64,000 bases of DNA. It comes from RYN-428 sp035551995. Lineage in GTDB: Bacteria; Planctomycetota; Phycisphaerae; Tepidisphaerales; Tepidisphaeraceae. Location of the stretch: the NCBI GenBank assembly GCA_035551995.1, contig DASZME010000066.1:1-64000 (forward strand). The letters run 5' to 3'. Shown piece by piece: positions 41,139 through 50,200 of the stretch. The notes below the pieces were generated by a model, which searched no databases, was not told the origin of the DNA, and saw only the letters and a list, made by a program, of their open reading frames with translations. Both the position numbers and the translations under genes were made by a program. How positions within the stretch are numbered: the stretch's first letter is position 1; every line of letters begins with the position of its first letter.

Positions 41139-42164
41139 ATGAGTATCGCACCAACATCCCCCCTGCCCGTTCTTAAAGCCTCCGACTACGCCAGCGACCA
41201 GGACGTCCGCTGGTGCCCAGGCTGCGGCGATTATTCCATCCTCATGCAGATGAAAAAAGTCGCCGCCAAGCTTGGCATGGACCGAAGCAAAACCGTCTTC
41301 GTCTCCGGCATCGGCTGTTCAAGCCGATTCCCGTACTACATGAATACTTACGGGTTTCACTCCATCCACGGCCGTGCCCCCACCTTCGCGACGGGTCTGA
41401 AACTTGCCCGCCCCGATCTCACCGTCTGGATGGTCACCGGCGACGGCGACGCCCTCAGCATCGGCGGCAATCATTTCATGCACCTGATCCGCCGAAATGT
41501 CGATCTGAAAGTCCTCCTCTTCAATAACCGCATCTACGGCCTGACCAAAGGTCAATATTCCCCCACCAGCGAGCACGGGAAAAAAACGAAAAGTACGCCC
41601 ATGGGCGCTCCGGAATATCCCATCCGCCCGATCAGCATCGCCATCGGCGCCGAGGCTACTTTCGCCGCTCGCACCATTGACGTCGACGTCAAGCACCTGG
41701 AATATACGCTCGAACGCGCCGCCAAACATAAAGGCACGGCTTTCGTCGAAATTTATCAAAACTGCAACATCTTCAACGACGGCGCCTACGACTACGCCAC
41801 CGACAAATCCGTCAAGAACCTCAACGTCGTCTACCTCGAACACGGCAAGCCCCTGATCTTCGGCAAAGACAACGAAAAAGGGATTCGCCTCAACGGCTTG
41901 TCGCCGGAAGTAGTGGAAACGAAAAACGTCGGCGCCGACGATCTACTGATTCACGATGAGCGAACCGCTGAGCCGAGCCTGGCGTTTCTGTTGAGCCGAA
42001 TGCGCTACCCGGAATTCCCGGAGCCGCTGGGCGTATTCCGCGCGGTCGAATCGGAACTGTATGACGTGAACGTGCGACAACAGAACGCCGACGCCATCGC
42101 CAAATATGGCGAAGGAAACTTACAGCAACTCCTTTCGGGTGATGAGACCTGGACCGTGGGGTGA
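41139..42164 (+). CDS. korB: 2-oxoacid:ferredoxin oxidoreductase, beta subunit
   Basis: A 341-residue thiamine-diphosphate-binding subunit. WCPGCGDYSILMQM and GIGCSSRFPYYMNTYGFHSIHGRAP hold the conserved Cys and substrate residues. GDGDALSIGGNHFMHLIRRNVDLKVLLFNNRIYGLTKGQYSPTS is the diphosphate/Mg motif. GCSSRFPYYMNTYGFHSIHGRA is the KorB form, supporting 2-oxoglutarate as substrate. It appears intact. In anaerobic or microaerobic metabolism it may replace 2-oxoglutarate dehydrogenase. Confidence 0.92.
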   Translation: MSIAPTSPLPVLKASDYASDQDVRWCPGCGDYSILMQMKKVAAKLGMDRSKTVFVSGIGCSSRFPYYMNTYGFHSIHGRAPTFATGLKLARPDLTVWMVTGDGDALSIGGNHFMHLIRRNVDLKVLLFNNRIYGLTKGQYSPTSEHGKKTKSTPMGAPEYPIRPISIAIGAEATFAARTIDVDVKHLEYTLERAAKHKGTAFVEIYQNCNIFNDGAYDYATDKSVKNLNVVYLEHGKPLIFGKDNEKGIRLNGLSPEVVETKNVGADDLLIHDERTAEPSLAFLLSRMRYPEFPEPLGVFRAVESELYDVNVRQQNADAIAKYGEGNLQQLLSGDETWTVG

Positions 42165-42404
42165 TGCGGCTGATCCGCCGCCGTGCGATCCGGCCGGTCC
42201 TTGTCCGCTTCCGCGAGTCGCGTGGAGCGGATATTCCATTACGGCGGGGTCTAACTCGTTGGGCGAATGTGATTCGTCGCCACAATCGAGCGCTAAAAAC
42301 GCGGCAGCGACGCGCCCGGCGTTTCCCTTGATTTTCCGCTCGGTCTCGACGACACTTCCGCACCGATTCGTAAACCACGGCTTTGAGGAAGGAACAGTAT
42401 TATC

Positions 42405-43577
42405 ATGTCCAGCGATGCGTACGCTCCCGATCCCAAATTGAAATTCACCTTCGGTTTGTGGACCGTCGGGAACATCGGCCGCGACCCGTTCGGCGGGCCG
42501 GTTCGAGAGCCCATCACGGCGCCGCAAATCTGCGATATGCTGGGAGGCGCCGGCGCATACGGCATCAATTTCCATGACAACGACCTGATCCCCATCGACG
42601 CCACGGCCGAGCAAGCCGCCCAGATCAAAAAGGATTTCAAAAAAGCCCTCAAGAACAACGGCTTGGTCGTTCCCATGGCGACCACCAATCTTTTCAGCGA
42701 CGCCGCATTTAAGGATGGCGCCTTCACCAGCAACAACGCGCAGGTCCGCGCCTATGCGATTCAAAAGACCATGCGCGCCATGGATCTCGGCGCCGAGTTC
42801 GGCGCCAAGACGTATGTCTTCTGGGGCGGCCGTGAAGGCGTCGAAAGCGACGCCACCAAAAACCCCGTCGAGGCAATCAAGCGCTTCCGCGAGGCCATCA
42901 ATTTCCTCTGCGAATACAGCATCGAACAGGGATACGGCTACCGGTTTGCATTTGAAGCCAAGCCAAATGAACCGCGCGGCCATATGTATTTCGCCGTCAC
43001 CGGCAGCTACCTGGCCCTGATCCCCACGCTCGATCACCCGGACATGTGCGGGGTCAATCCGGAAGTGGCTCACGAACACATGGCCGGGCTGAATTTCGTT
43101 CACCAGGTCGCGGCCGCCCTGGAGATGGGCAAGCTCTTTCACATCGATCTGAACGATCAGGAGTTCGGCCGCTACGATCAGGATTTCCGCTTCGGGCAGG
43201 CCAATCTAAAGCACGCGTTTTTTCTCGTGAAACTGCTGGAAGATTACAAGTACAACGGCCCGCGCCACTTCGACGCCCACGCCATGCGGACCAGCGATTA
43301 CGAAGACGTAAAGGAATTCGCCAAAGGATGCATGCGAACCTACATGATCCTTCGTGAAAAGGCGGCTCGGTGGAACGCCGACAAGGAAATTCAGGGACTG
43401 CTTCAGGTCATCAACAAGCAGGACGTCTTGCTCTCCAAGCTCACAAAGCGATACAGCGGCGGAAACGCCAGGAAACTGCTGGCCGCTCCGCTGGATCGCA
43501 TCGAATTGGCCAAGGCGCCGTTGCCGTACGAGAAGCTCGATCAGTTGACGATGGAATTATTGATGGGCGTGCGATAA
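42405..43577 (+). CDS. xylA: Xylose isomerase
   Basis: A 390-residue enzyme of the actinobacterial (class I) type that turns D-xylose into D-xylulose. Key features are INFHDND (catalytic His), FWGGREG and FAFEAKPNEPRGH (metal-binding Glu), and GPRHFDAHAMRTSDYEDVKEFA (metal-binding Asp). A GAGGAAGGA ribosome binding site lies upstream of the ATG. It appears intact. It fits a plant or algal polysaccharide diet; no xylulokinase gene is next to it. Confidence 0.95.
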   Translation: MSSDAYAPDPKLKFTFGLWTVGNIGRDPFGGPVREPITAPQICDMLGGAGAYGINFHDNDLIPIDATAEQAAQIKKDFKKALKNNGLVVPMATTNLFSDAAFKDGAFTSNNAQVRAYAIQKTMRAMDLGAEFGAKTYVFWGGREGVESDATKNPVEAIKRFREAINFLCEYSIEQGYGYRFAFEAKPNEPRGHMYFAVTGSYLALIPTLDHPDMCGVNPEVAHEHMAGLNFVHQVAAALEMGKLFHIDLNDQEFGRYDQDFRFGQANLKHAFFLVKLLEDYKYNGPRHFDAHAMRTSDYEDVKEFAKGCMRTYMILREKAARWNADKEIQGLLQVINKQDVLLSKLTKRYSGGNARKLLAAPLDRIELAKAPLPYEKLDQLTMELLMGVR

Positions 43578-43822
43578 AGGGGTTTCCCGCAGGCTCCAAC
43601 GCCCGTCGGCAAAACTGCGCGCGAACGAGGGAGTTCGGACAATCGTCGTTTAGAGGCGGAGCCCTTTGTCCATGTCGCTATCGAACGCGCGCGTCGTATT
43701 GGGCGATGCGTCGCGGTAAACCAAAAACCGAATCCGCGTGCAAAAACAAGTCCTTCGGATACAATAGATACGGTATCATTTCAGGCTGCCACAAATTTAG
43801 TGCGATAGAAACCGGAGGCCGC

Positions 43823-46069
43823 ATGGGGCATCGAACTCTGGATCGGAAGTCCGCGACGGTCATCCAAATCGTATGGATGGCCGTGATGGCTATGGTCTTT
43901 GCATTTGCGCCGTTACGCGCGCAGACGGCGGACAAAAAGCACAGCATTTTTGACGACGACAATCCGCCGGCCGCGCCGGGACCGGCGACACCCGGTCCGG
44001 CGACGGGCCACCCGGTCGATGCGCCACCGGTCGCTGCGCCGGCGCCAGGCGCCGTGGCGGGGCTCATCGCCACCCTGCATGGCGGAGATACGACCGAAGC
44101 CAAGCCGCGCGAATATCACCTGACGCCGAACCTTGGAATCAATTTTGTCTTTCCCGTCACGCCCGGCGCCTATATTCCGATGGCCTTCTCGTTTCGAGGC
44201 TTGATCAACATCCCGGCCGGCGGGGCGCAAGGCACTTTTTTGATTAAATGCACCGGCGAAAGTGACCTGATGTTCGACGGACAGGTGGTCAGCGCCGTTC
44301 ATCCCGGCGATTCCGCCGCCAGTTTCGAGCATCCGCAAAACCTCCCGGCGGGCGTCCATACGATCAACGCCACCGCGTTTCATCTGCGCGGGACCGGCGC
44401 CAGGCAGTCGATCCAGCTTTGGTTTAAGCCGAGCGGCGCGATCGAACGGCGCGTTCCCAAGGATTGGTGCTGGCATTTTCGCGCCGATGAACCCGCGGAG
44501 CTGACGGCGATCGCGCCTGCAAATCCCGATGGTTCGTCGATCGATACAACCGGTGGCAATGATCCGCGCCACGGGTGGGTCAAGGCGGGAACCGTTCGTC
44601 CCGATGATCCATCCGCCAGGCCGACCGACTTGCTGGCCGGCGTTGTGGTCGAATCTTACGCGTCTTCGTTCCTTCAGCGCCTCAAACAATTTCGCACGCT
44701 GGACCGGCCGACGATGGATCTGACGGTGACCGCGAACCCCAATGCCGTTCAGCAGCCCAACGGCGCGGCGAGCATCGTGAACATCTCTTTTAAGTGGCGG
44801 GGATATCTGAAGATCGATTCGCCGATGCAGTGCCGATTTGGTATGCCGGTCTCGCCGGCGCAGGTTCGCGTGATCATCGACAACCACGTGGTGACCGCGG
44901 TCGGATTCGCCAGGGAAGCCGACGTTATTACGCCAGTTCATCTGGACGCGGGCCTGCATTCGTTCGAGGCTGAGCTGTCGCGCATGCGACTTGCCGGCGG
45001 ATCGAAATATGGCCTTTTTCTGCAATGGGAACCGAACGGCCAGGCGGCGGAGCCGGTCCCGGCAAACGTGGTTTTTCATTACCGCTCGCAGGAGCCGTTT
45101 GAAAACGCCTCGGTAGCCAGTGCCCCGCCGGGCGGCGCGACCCCGCCGGCGCCGATCGTCGTGAAAGCGCGCAAGCTGGCGATTCCCGATCCTCAATCGC
45201 AGGCGGCATCCGCGGCGCTGTTGCAGCAAAAGTACGCGGCCGACTGGGCCGCGGCGGCCAGCGCCGAACAGGCCGATCGTTTCCTAAAGGCAGCCGACGA
45301 AAACCGCGGCGACGCCGTCGCCATCTTCGTGCTTCTGGAAAAGGCATATGAGCAGGCGGTGGCGGCGTCGTCGGTCGATCTGACCTTCAAGGCGATCGAC
45401 CAGCTTTCGGCGAATTATTCCATCGACGGCTTGCGCATGAAATTGGCCGTCCTGAAACTTCCGGAATCCACGCGAATCGCGACGGCGGCTGACCTGAACC
45501 CGGTGGTAACCCTCTTTGAGCAGGCCATTTCAGAAGACAATTATTCGGTCGCGACCGACGCGGCGGCAATGTCGCTGGCGCAGGCGAAAACATTAAACGC
45601 GCCCCCCGAGATCGAAGCGGCGAGCCGGCGTGTCCAAATTGCGGCGGCGGCGAGCGCCGAATATGCCGTGATTAAACCGATGCTTTCACGCCTGACCGAT
45701 AATCCCAACGACGCCGAGGCCAGCCTGGCCGCCGGGAAGTTTTATTGCTTCGCCGCGCGAAACTGGGCGCGCGGCGCGCCGCTGCTGGCGCATTTCGGCG
45801 ACCCGACATTGTCATGGCTTGGAAATCATGAGATGACGGCGCAGAGCGCGCCGACGCAACTGGCGCTGGCCAACGGCTGGTGGGACGCGGCGACGGCGCA
45901 AAACGAAACCGTCGCCGCCGCGATGCGCGATCATGCGGCGGTCTTGTATCGAACGGCGTTACCGAATCTCGCCGGCCTCTCCCGCCGCCTGGCCGAGCGA
46001 CGCGCGTCAAAGTCATCCTCGACCGCATCCGCGCCGGTGTCAGTCGGCGGCGGCGCCGGAAAACTATAG
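43823..46069 (+). CDS. Large secreted protein with two PA14-like domains and a planctomycete helical domain
   Basis: A 748-residue protein with a signal segment (IQIVWMAVMAMVFAFAPLRAQ) and a Pro-rich linker. Then come two similar beta domains: residues about 95-215 (FSFRGLINIPAGGAQGTFLIK, LMFDGQVVSAVHPGD, LPAGVHTINATAFHL) and about 320-430 (FKWRGYLKIDSPMQCRF, RVIIDNHVVTAV, LDAGLHSFEAELSRM). These look like PA14 carbohydrate-binding domains. The helical C-terminus (AAGKFYCFAARNWARGAPLLAHFGDPTLSW) matches the motif of the gene at 33416. The ATG at 43823 follows GGAGG. The function is probably at the surface; unknown. Confidence 0.75.
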   Translation: MGHRTLDRKSATVIQIVWMAVMAMVFAFAPLRAQTADKKHSIFDDDNPPAAPGPATPGPATGHPVDAPPVAAPAPGAVAGLIATLHGGDTTEAKPREYHLTPNLGINFVFPVTPGAYIPMAFSFRGLINIPAGGAQGTFLIKCTGESDLMFDGQVVSAVHPGDSAASFEHPQNLPAGVHTINATAFHLRGTGARQSIQLWFKPSGAIERRVPKDWCWHFRADEPAELTAIAPANPDGSSIDTTGGNDPRHGWVKAGTVRPDDPSARPTDLLAGVVVESYASSFLQRLKQFRTLDRPTMDLTVTANPNAVQQPNGAASIVNISFKWRGYLKIDSPMQCRFGMPVSPAQVRVIIDNHVVTAVGFAREADVITPVHLDAGLHSFEAELSRMRLAGGSKYGLFLQWEPNGQAAEPVPANVVFHYRSQEPFENASVASAPPGGATPPAPIVVKARKLAIPDPQSQAASAALLQQKYAADWAAAASAEQADRFLKAADENRGDAVAIFVLLEKAYEQAVAASSVDLTFKAIDQLSANYSIDGLRMKLAVLKLPESTRIATAADLNPVVTLFEQAISEDNYSVATDAAAMSLAQAKTLNAPPEIEAASRRVQIAAAASAEYAVIKPMLSRLTDNPNDAEASLAAGKFYCFAARNWARGAPLLAHFGDPTLSWLGNHEMTAQSAPTQLALANGWWDAATAQNETVAAAMRDHAAVLYRTALPNLAGLSRRLAERRASKSSSTASAPVSVGGGAGKL

Positions 46070-46184
46070 CGGACGGAAAATGTTCCCGTGATAAGCGTGC
46101 GCGGAATCACTCGTTCTTTCGCCGCCCCGCAAGCGTGTCAAAAGCAATACATTTCCAAAATTGAAACTATTTGAGGCGCCAACG

Positions 46185-46952
46185 TCAATCCGGCAACGGC
46201 ATCGCCTCGTTCATCCCGCGGAAAACGCCTTCGTAATTCCCGCTCTCGGCGGCGAAGCGCAATGGCTTCACGCGATCAACGCAAATCTCGGCCACCGACG
46301 GCTGCGTCCGCAATATATTCATCACTTCGGAAATATACTCGTCCAGCGGCATCGCCCTCGGATCGCTCGACTGATGTTCGCCCATCAACTCCGTCTGAAC
46401 ATACGGCGGAATAAGCTCCAACACCTCCACGACCGAATCCTTGAGCTGAAATCGCAATGATTGCGTATACGAATGAATCGCCGCCTTTGTGGCGCAGTAA
46501 GTGGGAGTCAACGACAGCGGGACGAACGCCAGGCCGGAGGAGACCATCATGATGGTCGAACGCGGCTGCTTTTTGAGCAGCGGAAGCATCGCCGTCGTGA
46601 GGCGAATCGGGCCGAGAAGATTCGTGGCGACGGTCGCCTCGGCTATCGAGGGATCGTCCTGAAGCGATTTCAAATTCTCCGGCCGCATGATGCCGGAGTT
46701 GTTGATGAGGATGTTGGTGGACGGGAAGTCGGCGGTGAGCCGGGCGACGAATTCCTTGATGGACGCCGGGCTTTGGACGTCGAGGGCGAGCGACTTCATG
46801 CCGGGGTTCGAAGCCGTCACGTCGTCGAGCGCATCCTTTCGCCGGCCGGCGATGATGACCTGATTCCCGAGGCGCTGGAACGACTCGGCAAGCCCTTTTC
46901 CGATGCCTGATCCGCCGCCGGTGATGACGATTGTGTTTCTGGTGTTGGTCAT
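46185..46952 (-). CDS. Short-chain dehydrogenase/reductase
   Basis: A 255-residue SDR. TIVITGGGSGIGKGLAESFQRLGNQVIIAGRR is the NADP-binding motif, ILINNSGIMR the NNxG motif, and MMVSSGLAFVPL plus PTYCATKAAIH give Ser and YxxxK. I recall this style as DltE-type, of uncertain substrate. It appears intact. It is downstream of the giant repeat-protein gene on the same strand, with a hairpin between them. Confidence 0.88.
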   Translation of the reverse strand: MTNTRNTIVITGGGSGIGKGLAESFQRLGNQVIIAGRRKDALDDVTASNPGMKSLALDVQSPASIKEFVARLTADFPSTNILINNSGIMRPENLKSLQDDPSIAEATVATNLLGPIRLTTAMLPLLKKQPRSTIMMVSSGLAFVPLSLTPTYCATKAAIHSYTQSLRFQLKDSVVEVLELIPPYVQTELMGEHQSSDPRAMPLDEYISEVMNILRTQPSVAEICVDRVKPLRFAAESGNYEGVFRGMNEAMPLPD

Positions 46953-47147
46953 GATGGATCACTCGCTCAACGCATGATAGGAGAAAAGAAGATCAAATTC
47001 TCACTGGTTCGTGATACCTGTTCCGGATTCTCCGTCTTTTCTTTTCCTGGAGCCTCGGCGTCCGGCCGTTTTTCCGAATTCGTCCGAGGTAAGCCCGATT
47101 GCATCGCCGGAGTTCCCCGGGAAACCAGACGCTGTTCCCGCGACGTC

Positions 47148-47183
47148 AACGGCCGCCGAGGATTTTGTCCTCAGCGGCCGTTT
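47148..47183 (-). terminator. Hairpin after the giant repeat-protein gene
   Basis: aacggccgccgagga and tcctcagcggccgtt form a 15-bp stem with one mismatch and a loop of ttttg. It lies 45 bases after the stop of the giant gene on the minus strand. There is no long T-run, so termination is likely but not certain. Confidence 0.55.
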
Positions 47184-47227
47184 AGACAGTCTATCAATGC
47201 GTCGCGGCGGATGCCGGGACCGTCGGA

Positions 47228-50200
47228 TTAGACGAGCAATTCGCCGCTGCCGGAAACATTCAGGTCGTCGGCGATCAAGCTTGTGCCGAAGGTATCGACC
47301 ACGCCGGCGCCGGAGATATCGACCAAGGCGCTGGCGGCATACACCGTGCCGGTGACGTTGAGCACGCCGCTGCCGGCGACGGTGATCACGTTGGCGCTGC
47401 CGCGGGCCTGGAAGAGGGTGATGCCCGCCCAGGCGCCGGTGGTCATGGGCGAGAGCGTGACGCTGGCGGCGCCGCTGAAGTTGAATTGATCGGCGGCCTT
47501 GGTTGGCGCGTTGTAGATAAAGACGCCGGCGCCGGTGACTTTGGCGCTGCCGCCGACGACGAAGCCGCCGCCTTGCAGGTAATACTCGCCGGGGGAGAGC
47601 GTTACCTTGGCCGCGCCGCCGATGTTAATTCCGCCGACGTAGACGCCGGGCTTGAGCGTCACCACCGAACTGCCGCCGATGGACAGGGCCGAGCTGCTTT
47701 GGATCGTCTGGCCGCTGGTGGTGGGCGTGGGCAGCGACGCCAGCGGGTCGGCGACGCTTGGCTGGCCGGTGCTGGCGTTGGCGACGGTGGCGACGCCGCT
47801 GGCGCTGATCTTCCCGACGACATCGGTTGCGCTCGCCTGCACCGAAGCGCTGCCGTTGACGATAACCGCCGCGGCATTGTTGGAATCGACGACGATCGAC
47901 GTGCCGGTGGCGACGACCTTGGCCGCGCCGCTGACGGTGAGAGCGCCCTTGCCGCTGGTGTCGAGCAGCACGATGCCGCCGCTGACCGCCTGCGCCAGGG
48001 AGCCGCTATTGGCCTGGAAATCGGAGTTGGCCACGGGAATGTAAGTTGCCGTGATGGTGTCGGCGCCGAGCGGGAGAGACGATACCGTAAGCGAGGCCGA
48101 ACCCTTGTTCAGCGCGACGACGCCGAGGCTCACGGTTGCGTTGAGGTTCGAATTATAGATGAAAAACTGAATCGACCCGGCCGGCGTTCCAGTGGCCGGC
48201 GCCACCGGCGAAACAGTCGCGCTGAACGTTACGGATTGCCCGTAGTATGAGCTACCTTTCGTGGATGACGTGAGGGCCACCGTCGTGGGAGCGGGGGTGA
48301 TCGTAAACGAAGCGCTGGCGCTGCCCTTCGCGTAGTTCCCGCCGCCGGCATAAGAGCCGACCACGACATACCCCCCGATGTCGGACGGAGCGCCGGCCAG
48401 CGGATGAGCCAGCGCGGTATCACTGGCGAGATAATAGCTAAAGGTGGGCGTGCCGATGCTGACGTTGTTCAAACCGCTCACCGAACCCGTAGCGGCATAG
48501 GGGGCGGCTTTGTAAACGCCGCCGCTATCGGTCACCTTAACGACAGGCATGGCGAGGGAGATGGCGTCGCTGACCGAGCCGCTGGCGTCCTGGTAGTTAC
48601 CCGCGGGATCGTGGAAAGTCCAAGTGTCGGAATAGGCGCCCACAATCGTGTGGGTCGTGCCGGCGAGATCGAGGTCGGCGTTGAGGTTTGTCGCCAGCGC
48701 GCCGGCAGCCGTGCCGGTCGCGGTGTGGGGGTTGCCGTCGTAGGAGACGCTGTAGCCGTTCACGGAGATCGTGGCTTTGGCTTGAAGAATGCTGTCGCTG
48801 ACGGATCCGGTGGCATCCTGGTAGTTGCCGCCCGGATCGTGGAACTTCCAGGTATCGGAAAATGTTCCCGCGTTCGTGTGCGTCGAGCCGGTGAGAGTAA
48901 GATCGGCATTGAGGTTTGTGCCCGCCGCGCCCGTCGCAGTGCCGGCGGCGGTGTGGGGACTGCCGTCATAGACGACACTGTAACCGTTGACGGAAATGGT
49001 AGCCTTCGCCTGGGAGATCGTATCCATGACGGTTCCGCTCGCGTCTTGATAGTTGCCGTTGGGATCATGGAACGTCCAGGCATCGGAGAAGACACCGACG
49101 TTCGTGTGGGTGGTGGCGCCGAGGGCGAGATCGGCGCTGAGGTTCACGATCGGAGAACCGGCGGCCGTGCCGGTGGCGGTGTGGGGACTGCCGTCAAAGG
49201 TGACACTGTAACCGTTGACGGAAATCGTAGCCTTCGCCTGGGAGATCGTATCCGTGACGGTTTCGCTGGCGTCTTGATAGTTGCCGTTGGGGTCGTGGAA
49301 TTTCCACGGATCGGTAAATGCCCCGGCGCCGACGTGCAACGTGCCGCCGAGGACAAGGCCCGCGCCAAGATTCTCGCCTGAGATGCCGATTGCGGTCCCG
49401 ATAGCCACATGTGGGTTGCCGTCAAAGGTCACGCTGTAACCGATGACGGAAATGGCGGCCATTGCCTGGGCGATGCTGTCGTTGACCGAGCCACTGGCGT
49501 CCTGATAGTTGCCGTTGGGGTCGTGGAAGGTCCAGGGATCGGAGTAAGTGCCGGCGTTTATATGGACGGTGGCGCCGAGAGACAAGTCGCCGGCGAGGTT
49601 GTCGGTGGGAACGCCGCCGGCCATTCCGGTGGCGGCGTGGGCATTGCCGTCAAAGGTGACGCTGTAACCGTTGACCGTGATGTTGGCCGGAGCCTGGGCG
49701 AGGTTGTCGTTAACCGACCCGCCCGCGGAGCGATAGTTCCCGGTGGGATCGACGAACGTCCACTGGTCGACATAGCTGCCGGCGTTTTTGTGGACGGTAG
49801 AACCAAGATTCAAGTCGAACGTTACGTCCGCGCCGCCGACGCCCATCGCTATCCCGGTGGCGGTGTGGGGAGTGCCATTGTATACACTGTTATATCCGTT
49901 CACCATAACAGTGGGCACGGCCTGGAAGATCGCGTCGCCCGGCATGCCGTCGGCGTCTTGATAGTTGCCGCTGGGATCGTGGAAAGACCATGCGTCCTGG
50001 TAAGTGCCGGCATTGACGTGGGTCGTCCCGGCGAGGTTGAGGTCCGCACTGAGATCTTCGCCCGCCACGCCGACCGCGCTACCCGTGGCGGTGTGGGCGC
50101 TGGCGTCATAGGAAACGGCGTAGGGGAGCACTGCGATCATCGCCGCGGCTTGGCCGATGGTATCGGTCACCATGCCGTTAGCGTCTTGATAGTTGCCGTC

